From Gentiana macrophylla (Eukaryota; Streptophyta; Magnoliopsida; Gentianales; Gentianaceae): a stretch of DNA of 64,000 nt. The stretch is taken from assembly GCA_026214975.1 (NCBI GenBank), contig CM047806.1, forward strand, positions 96,743,811 through 96,807,810. Reading direction: 5' to 3'. Both the position numbers and the translations under genes were made by a program. The notes beneath the pieces are model-generated. The model searched no databases and was not told the DNA's origin. It saw nothing but the letters and a program-made list of their open reading frames with translations. This document shows, one piece after another, positions 55,938 to 64,000 of this stretch. Position 1 is the first letter of the stretch, and each line of letters opens with the position of its first letter.

Positions 55938-58188
55938 GTTCTGGTCTTAGATCCTTGATACATTTCCGTAAACATATAACTTTACATTTCCGTCTTTCAT
56001 TTGGAGTTTTTATTTCCATATTTTTATTGGTTTGATTTGGAGTTTGGAGTTTTCATTTGGAGTTTGGAGGTTTATTGGTTTGGATTTTTATCGGTTTGAT
56101 TTTGATTTTGTTTGGAACATTTTATTAGTTTTGATGATGGTCATACCATTTGTTATAGTTAGCCTGAAACAAGTCTAAAATTGAAATGTATAGGTTTTAT
56201 TAGAAATCTAACATTGTATAAGTTAGTCAAACTAAGCACTGTAATTAGTAGTTTGGTTGGCCAGCTTAGTAGAGTGAAGACCGAAGATCAGCTGAGTACC
56301 AAGGCTGAGGATCCAGACTTAGTTAAGTGAAGACCTATGGACTGACTTACAACCAATGAAGTCTGGGATGACCTTGGGTAAGTGTAAGATAAGCATCTAC
56401 GAGATGAAATAATTGTTTGTCAAAATGGTGTACACTGACCTCACCCAAAATAAGCGTCAGTGAAATGCCATCTTAATCGGCTAAAGAAAATAAAAAGTGA
56501 AGCATCGGCAGAGAAAATATAAGCTTAGAAGAATCAGCAGAGTAATAATCAACACAGAAGCGAAGCTGAAGATTGAACAACATACAGAAGTCAGCCAAGT
56601 GGCAATAAGCAAGCTGACTATGAAATCAAGTGATATGACCAAGCAAACACTTTAGTACACAAGAATCAGCCAAGTTCAGTGAACAAACCAGGCAGTTGAT
56701 TAATCAAATGAACTACCTGAAGTAAGCCGACAGACGCAAAAAGCAAATTAAACATGTGGAAAATATGGAAGACAAGAAATTGAATGCAGAAATATTCCAG
56801 GATGGATTTTATGATGGACGTTGGAATTAAAATCGGGAACACGCAAATCAGGAGAATTAAATCAGGATAGAATTAAGGATTATTCCCTTGTCATTAATTA
56901 GCCAACAGACAAAATTTCAAATTCAAGGAAATCATGGCTATAAATAGAAGGCTTCATCAGAAGGCAAAATAATAAGAATAACGATCTATCTTTTGCTCAC
57001 ACTGTGTCAAAAAGCTATATACTCAGAGCTTCAAAGAAGAACAAGAAATCAAGTTCAGAATTCCCAGGCTCTTACAAGATTTATCAAGTCTGAACTTGAT
57101 CAAGTTTGTGAATTCTTCAATTCAAATCCTTGTTATCTCTTTTAGAGATCGTCAAATCAGTGAAGAGACATCAGTTGTCTTCAAGGACTGAAGCAACTGA
57201 ATTAGAGCCATTTGAGAATGAGTTGTGTGTGATAGCTATTGAGGACAAAATCCGAAGAAACGATGTTGGAGTTCAATCACTGAAGCATTTATTGCCAGGA
57301 AGTGATAACTCGAAGATTGTGAAGATTTTGTAGTGAAGCACAATCACCTCTATTGTAACGATGTACCACAATAGTGAATTCCTCCGATAATCACAAGAGA
57401 ATAGAGGACTAGGGGACTACACCACCCCGAACCTCTATAAGCCTTGCGTTATTTACATTTCAGCATTTATTTATGCATTTACTTTCTGTTTACTTATTTG
57501 TCTTTGTGTGTGATTGCATAACTTTGAAGAACTCATATTTTAGAAGGGTTATTCAGCTGCATAAACTTTTCAAGAAGAAAAAGTTTTTAAATTACAGATC
57601 AAGATCATTCACCCCCTTCCCCCCTTTCTGACCCTTGATCTACCCTTCTCTGGGAAATAAAATTTGGTATCAGAGTAGTGTTCTTTGTATCAGAACATGT
57701 TCAGATATGATTTTCTGGTAACAAAGAAAGCGGATTATTTTTCAATGTTTTTCAAAGTTTTAATACATTTACAAAATTTTAGTCTCAAGGATTTATGTCT
57801 AAGATTCCCATCTTCAGCATTAACAATTTTGAAGAATATGAAATTTTATGCTCTCTTCTCTTGCAACCACTCATGAGGAGATGCTAGATGTGATCAATGA
57901 TGGCCCAATAAAGATAATGACTCAAGTGACCGTTGGTGCAACTCAAGAAAGCTGGGTGGAGAAACCCAAAACAGAATGGACCAAAGATGATAGGAAAAGA
58001 GTCAACCATGACTTTGTGGCCAAAATAATATGATTATAAAGACTCTAGACAACAACATGTTCATGAGGGTGAAAGAATGCAAGACACTTAAAGATACGTG
58101 GGACAAGCTTGCCTTGATAAACGGAGGATCTGAAGCTATAAATGAGAACAAACTGTCTGTTGCTAAATAGAAGTTTGAAAACTTCAAG

Positions 58189-58578
58189 ATGAAGAGTGGA
58201 GAATCAATTGAACAGATGGATATCAGGTTTTCTACAATACTCACCGAACTACAACAGCTGGGTCAAGTCTACCCTCAAAAGGAAGTGTGCTTGAAGATTC
58301 TTAGAGCTCTACCAGAAAGATGGAAGATCACCACTTCCGTTCTGAAGGGAACTATTGAACTAAGCACGACAGATACACTGACCCTAATGTCTGAGCTGAA
58401 AGATCATGAGTTCAAGTTAAATAATGAAGATGGAAGACCCGCTGAGGCACCCAAGACCAGCGCACTGGTGGCACCTCAGCAAAGTAAAGCTGATGACAGC
58501 GTCAGCAAAGAGACTCAAGAGCTAAGAGAGAAAATTGCATTAATGGTCAGAAGATTTGAAAAATTCACAAAGAGGTAG
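58189..58578 (+). pseudogene. Copia G gag core
   Basis: 129 residues in one frame with M-K-S-G-E-S-I-E-Q-M-D-I-R-F-S and L-R-A-L-P-E-R-W-K-I, the retrotransposon gag core (UBN2 type). It ends in K-R just before a stop. The upstream gag start (57848) is in the same gene but separated by a stop at 58031. Gag normally forms the particle around the RNA. Confidence 0.8.
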
Positions 58579-61364
58579 TATAAAGGTAGCTCATCATCCA
58601 AACACAAGACTTCATCAAGCAAAGACTTCAAGAAAAGAGATAAAGAAGTACGCTGCTTGAACTACAAGCGAAAGGGGCATTACAAAGCTGATTGCCCTTA
58701 AGAGAAGAAAGAGAATGATGAAAAGAAAATAAAGAACAAGTCCTCAGACAAGATAAGGCACTCATCTGACAAGACCAAGAGTAGAAGAGCACTAAAAGCA
58801 AAAACCATCAGTAGCAGTACTAGCAGTACAAGTGAATCAGCTGACAACATAGATTGATCCAGCTCAGAGGATGAGAAAGCATGTCTATGCCTAATGGAAA
58901 AAGAGATATAAGAAACATAGATATTGTCTTGTAACTCTACAACTAGAGCATCTGTTTCTGATACTGCACAATCTTCTATTCTCCCACTTGGATCTGAGAG
59001 TCTAATTCAAAATCTCATGAGCAAAATTGAAGAAATTAAAATAAATCTTGAGGTTCTTGAAAATGAATGTGATGATTTAAGGAAAGAGAATAAAAATTAA
59101 GAAGAAAACTGGATAAGCTAAGATCCAACTCAGCTGGTAATGAGAAAGACTCAATTGGTCAAAAGGAATCAGATGACAAGTCATCTGATAACAACAGTCC
59201 GGCTGATAAAGTCTCAGTATCAGCTGAAAGGATTTCTGAACCAGCTTACAAACCTCCCAAAAGGTTTAGAGCCAGATCTGGTCTTGGCTATGGCAGCCGG
59301 GATGAGAAAAGGTCTAATAATCAGCACACATCTAAACTCAAGACCAAAACTGGTCCTAAATTCAGAAAATGGCAGATTATTATATTAGGTCAAGCATTCA
59401 TCCTGCACCATCTAAGTAAAAGACCAGTGTAGTAAACCAGAAAGGTAAGTCTTCCTATAGCCAGCCTACTAAAGACAAAGATACAGTTAAGGGTAAATGA
59501 AGACTTTATCCCTCAGATGATGGCTGGAATGTTCCACCTCTAGCACTAAAGATTACCAGCTCACATATGGAAATCTGAATCTAGGAAGAACCATAATAAG
59601 TCTGGTCCTGGATACAGAAGTCAGTATGATAGCATGCCAACCCAGTCTACTGAAGAGTGAAGAGATATGCCAGTAGGCTGAAAGGGAGAAAGGTATCTCA
59701 TAATACCTTCAAACACTTTGTTAGAAGTTATTCTTCCATGCCTTACACCTATGAAGTTGATGACTTCAACCTACCAAGAAAAAGTTGGTTATACACTTAG
59801 GGTAAGAGGCATTAAAGCTAACATGTATGGACCCAAATAGTGTTGGGTACCTAAAAGTGCATAATCTGTTTTGCAGGCTATCTGGTACATTGACAATGGA
59901 TGTTCTAAACACATGACTGGCAGCAAACACTGGTTGACTGATTATAAAGCTTTTGATGGACCCAAAGTCAATTTGGAGGCAAAGAGAAGCCTGGAAAGAC
60001 TAAGGGGGAGTGAAATAAATTAAAGAACAACTTGAAGATCCAGAATGTAGCCTATGTCAAAGGACTGAACTTCAATTTCCTAAGTATCAGTTAGTTCTGT
60101 GACAAAGGATACAATGTTTGTTTCAACAAGGAAGGTTTTCAAGTGAATCACAAGCGTAACATTGTTGTCCTATCAAGAAAAAGGGAAGACAACATGTATG
60201 TAGTGCACAGGAGCACAACCAAAGCAAAGACTTGCCTGATAGTCAAAGCCAAGTAATCACCTATATGGATATGACACAGAAGACTAAATCATCTAAACTT
60301 CAAATCCATCAACAAGCTGGCAAAGAGTAAATTGGTAAAAGTCTTACCAGAAACAACTTTCAAGAAAGAGAGCTTGATGCATGTCAGAAAGGGAAACAGA
60401 TTAAAAACTCATTCAAATCAAAGCCACACCAGTCAACAACCAGGATCTTGAAGCTGTTACACATGGACCTTTTTGGACCTGTCACACCGGTCAGTGTAAG
60501 TGGAAATAAGTATACCTTAGTGGTAGTTGATGACTACTCCAAATACACTGGGACTGTGTTCATGAACAAGAAAAAGGAGACACTCAAGAAACTTCTTGAT
60601 CTTTTAAGAGATTGAAAAATGAGAAAGATCTGAAGATTTGTAAGATCAGATCAGACAGACGAACTGGATCTCTAAATCAAACTATTAGGAGCTATTGTGA
60701 AAAGAATGGAGTAATGTATCAACTATCTACATCAGGCACTCCACATCAGAATAAAGTAGCAAAAAGTTGAAACAAAACACTCAAGGAGGTTCTCAGATCA
60801 ATGATTGCAGAAGCAGGCCTTCTCAAGAGATTGTGGACTGAAGCAATAAATACAACATGCTATACTCAGAACATATCAATCATGAACAAACATCATGGAA
60901 GACACCGTATGAGTGAGGAATGGGAGAAGACCAAACATCTCACACCTACATATGTTTCGGAGCCAAGTGTTTTGTCCTCTATAATGCCAGGAACCATCAT
61001 AGTACATTTGATGAGAAAGCTGATGAAGGCATATTCATGGGATATTCAGATACCAGCAAAACGTTCAAATCCTGAACAAGAGGACATTGGTGATTGAAAA
61101 TTCAATCCATGTGGTGTTTGATGAACCAAATACCAGCTGTGAAGACCCAAGAATCCCAAAAGATGAAAGGACCAAAGGAAAGGATTTTGAACCTGTCTAT
61201 ACAAATGCAGAAGTACAAACTGCAATCCCAGAGGACTCAGTTGAAGACCAAGAATCAACACCAGCTGATACTGCAGCTAAGATACCAGTTCAAGCACAAC
61301 TCTAACTAGATATCAACTAGCTTAGAGATCACTCAGCTTATCAAGTCATTGGAGATGTAAACAT

Positions 61365-61975
61365 ATGTGTCAGAACCAAAAGACAACTGGAGAGTATGCT
61401 AACTTGTTTCTGTCACAGGTTGAACCAATTACAATGGATGATGCAATCCAAGATGTAGATTGGATCACGGCAATGCAAGAAGAACATAATGAGTTTGAAA
61501 TAAATCATGTTTGCGAAATTGTGGACAAACCTGATCATGCCAACATCATAGGAACCAAATGGGTGTTCAAAAACAAGATGGATGAACGATGAGCAATAGT
61601 CAGAAAACAAGGAAAGATTGGTGGATAAGGGTTCATCACATCTGAAGGAAAAGACTATGATGAAGCCTTTGCACCAGTAGCAAGATTGGAGGAAATCGGT
61701 CTGTTTCTGGCATATGCAGCTCACAAGAACTTCAAAGTCTACCAAATGGATGTGAAGGGTGCATTTTTAAATGGATTGCTTGAAAAAGAAGTTTATGTGG
61801 AGCAACCACATGGATTTCAGATCATAGTTAAGGAAGATAAAGTGTAAAGATTGAAGAAAGCATTGTATGGACTCAAACATGCACCCAGAGCCTGGTATGA
61901 GACTCTGTCACAATTTCTCATCAGCAATGGATTCAACAAAGGAACCATTGACAATACACTATTCAAGTTAGAAGA
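61365..61975 (+). pseudogene. Copia G reverse transcriptase, truncated
   Basis: W-I-T-A-M-Q-E-E and G-T-K-W-V-F-K-N-K (to 61590), then A-F-A-P-V-A-R and [11 protein letters not shown] (about 61745), and A-L-Y-G-L-K-H-A-P-R-A-W-Y (about 61860). Stops at 61590, 61626 and 61845 interrupt it. It ends before the YVDD box, where the hAT-like piece begins. Confidence 0.82.
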
Positions 61976-61981
61976 TGGATC

Positions 61982-62265
61982 CATCTGGGGGTGGCATTGA
62001 GTTGGGACCCGACCGGTAAACCTCCTACCCGAACCTGTCCCGACAAGATTCGGGATTCTATTTTTCTTCCGAGCCCGTACCCGATATGCATCGGGTTCCG
62101 ACAATTAGGATACCCGAATGTTCGGGATCTCGTCGTGCTGGGAATGAATGTCCCGAACATATGATCTTAAAAAAATATTCTTGTTAATATAAAAATATTA
62201 CGACAATTACTTGATCAAAACAATAGTTCAAAAGGTGGGGCGGAGAAATGAGTTAACGGTGAGTA
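61982..62265. mobile_element. hAT-like GC-rich fragment within Copia G
   Basis: Starts GGGGGTGGCATTG and carries many CCCGA and TCGGG units in both directions, like the subterminal region of the hAT element at 45676. After about 62160 it is AT-rich. No second terminus or 8-bp duplication is evident. It joins cut RT directly to a truncated 3' LTR. Confidence 0.5.
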
Positions 62266-63482
62266 ATAATGCTTAGAAGAATCTCTGAGTAATAATCAAC
62301 ACAGAAGCTAAGCTGAAGACTGAACGGCACACAAAAGTCAGCCAAGTGGCAAGAAGCAAGCTGATTATGAAATCAAGTGAGCTGGCCAAGGAAACACTTC
62401 AGTACACAAGAATTGGCCAAGTTTAGTGAACAAACCAGGCAGCTGATTAATGAAATTAACCAGCTGAATCAGTAAGCTGATAGATGCAAAAAGAAAAATT
62501 AAACACGTGGAAAACATGGAAGACAAGGAAGAGAATGAAGAAATATTCAAGGACGGGTTTTATGATGGACGTTGGGAATTAAAACGAAGATTATGCAAAT
62601 CATGAGAATTAAATTAGGACAGAATCAAGGATTATTCCCTCGTCATTAATTAGACAACAGGAAAAAAATTCAAATTCAAGGAAATCATGGCTATAAATAG
62701 AAGGCTTTATTTGAAGGCAAAATAACAAGAATAACGATCTAGATTTTGCTCACACTCTATCAAAAAACTATATACTCAGAGCTTCAAAGCATTATCAAAA
62801 ACTCAAGTTTAGAATTCCCAGGCTCTTACAAGGTTTATCAAGTCTGAACTTTCTCAGGTTTGTGAATTCTTCAATTCACATCCTTTTTATCTCTTCTAGA
62901 GATCGTCAAATCAGTGAAGAGACATATGTGTCTTCAAGGACTGAAGCAACTGAATCAGAGCCATCTGACAAGGAGTTGAGTGTGATAGCTGTTGAAGGAT
63001 GAAATCCGAAAGAACAGTGTTGTAGTTCAATCATTGAAGCATTTGTTTCTAGGGAGTGATAACTCAAAATGTGAAGCTTTTGTAGTGAAGGACAATCACC
63101 ACAATAGTGAATTCCTCCGATCATCACAGGAGTAGAGAGGACTAGGGGATTACACCATACTGAACCTCTATAAGCCTTGCGTTATTTACATTTCAACATT
63201 TATTTACGTATTTACTTTTGTTTACTTATATGTCTTTGTGTGTGATTGCATAACTTAAAAGAACTCATATTTTAGAAGGGTTATTCCGCTGCATAAACTT
63301 TTCAAGAAGAAAAAGTTTTTAACTCCTGATCATGGTCATTCACGCCTCCTATGACCCTTGATCTACCATTCTGTAGGACCAATAGATTTTTATTGCTTTG
63401 ATTTGAAAAATAGAACATAAACAATCTGGTCTTTTATTTGCATTTCATACTCCCAATAGAACATATACAATCTGGTATTCTA

Positions 63483-63981
63483 AACGTCAACCCTACTAAC
63501 ATTAATGTGTGTAAAGCAACGCCAGTTGTGGTGACATTTTGAAGAACAAAACCAATTTCATTATGTTCTTTAAAACGTCAACAAGGCCAATGTTGTTGAT
63601 GAATAACAAACGTCAGTGTTGCTGACGTTCCAAATGTAGAATGGTCTAGCTTCTATTTTTTCAGACGTTAGCAGGGGCGTTCATATGGACTTAGGAAAGT
63701 TAGAGTGGTTGATGTTTGGATGAACATAATGGTTTAGCTTCTATTTTTTAAAATGTCAGCTATAGATGTGTTCATATGGACTTAGGAACGTCGGAGTGGT
63801 TGACGTTTGGATGGTTTAGCTTCTGTTTTTTAAAACTTCAGCTGTTGGGTCATTCCTGTTGGAATATCGACGTCATTGTGGTTGACGTCTATGGTTCAAG
63901 GTTCTATATTGTTTCTGGTTTACCAGGCGTCGGTTCCACTGACGTTCACGGTGTTTGATGATTTCCTTTATGGCTGGTGTT
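63483..63981. repeat. Dyad array 5, MULE-2 middle array
   Basis: Dyads start at 63483 and 63518, 63574 and 63609, about 63664 and 63696 (with a small deletion), 63752 and 63787, 63834 and 63869, and 63926 and 63961 (worn). Five of six pairs are exactly 35 bp apart. Best examples are 63609-63629, 63787-63807 and 63869-63889. The latter has GACGTCA-N7-TGACGTC with matching outer changes on both arms. The place corresponds to array 2 of MULE-1. Confidence 0.88.
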
Positions 63982-64000
63982 CTGTAAAATAGAACCTATA

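Larger units (their letters stand above)
56160..63377 (+). mobile_element. Copia element G with long LTRs, inserted in MULE-2
   Basis: The 5' LTR runs from about 56160-56240 (edge not resolved) to about 57660, and is followed by TGGTATCAGAG (57665). The 3' LTR is present only from about 62268 to 63377 and matches 56519-57655 with scattered differences. Between them are gag (57848-58578), a zinc knuckle where a Cys is Tyr (C-L-N-Y-K-R-K-G-H-Y, about 58660), protease with D-N-G in place of D-S-G (W-Y-I-D-N-G-C-S-K-H-M-T, about 59884), integrase H-M-D-L-F-G-P (about 60460), and RT (61439-61975). RT is cut short, RNase H, the polypurine tract and the 5' part of the 3' LTR are missing, and a GC-rich hAT-like piece lies in the gap. 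The element is dead. Confidence 0.85.
50801..64000. mobile_element. MULE-2: second MULE of the same family, split by a Copia element, continuing past the window
   Basis: The left end GGGGGTTCTACTG at about 50801 resembles the MULE-1 end (GGGGGTTCTATTTGG). It carries dyad array 4, a PMD gene on +, and dyad array 5 near the window end. This is the MULE-1 order read from its right side. The piece from about 56.2 to 63.38 kb is a Copia insertion. The transposase and the second terminus would lie beyond 64000. Confidence 0.8.

Overview
This is plant nuclear DNA, most likely from a eudicot. The window has one long intron-rich gene with canonical GT/AG introns, AT-rich spacers, and many remnants of Ty1/copia retrotransposons, Mutator-like (MULE), hAT, L1, SINE and TRIM elements. 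The genus cannot be fixed from the sequence. There is no bacterial-style operon, CRISPR array or rRNA gene.

Layout. 1-1306: a Copia reverse-transcriptase scrap and unassigned spacer. 1307-9778: a large MULE (MULE-1) carrying a decayed FAR1-type/MULE/OTU transposase gene on + and a decayed plant-mobile-domain (PMD) gene on -, facing each other. 9779-44107: a PHD-finger gene that I rebuilt as 19 in-frame exons encoding 1,469 residues with two PHD/zinc-knuckle/extended-PHD modules. Introns 1 and 18 are each about 11 kb because they hold Copia, L1, SINE and MITE insertions. Intron 16 holds a TRIM element and a small MULE derivative. 45377-46229: two small inverted-repeat transposons. 46803-50778: two partial Copia elements in opposite orientation. 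50801 to beyond 64000: a second MULE (MULE-2) in the opposite orientation. Its PMD gene is readable, it is split by a 7-kb Copia element at about 56.2-63.4 kb, and it runs off the window end before any transposase.

The most unusual signal is a precisely spaced sequence motif shared by MULE-1, MULE-2 and the intron-16 derivative. It is a 21-bp dyad, RRCGYCR-N7-YGACGYY, with conserved 7-bp arms and a spacer of fixed length but variable sequence. Dyads come in pairs whose starts lie 35 bp apart (range 33-36, most exactly 35). About 20 such pairs form five arrays at matching places in the two elements: next to the gene starts and between the two genes. This looks like a multi-site binding platform (or transcribed 7-bp-stem/7-nt-loop hairpins) particular to this MULE family.

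The PHD gene is the only gene that looks intact. It is predicted to be a nuclear chromatin reader. MULE-1 ends about 35-60 bp upstream of its likely TATA boxes.
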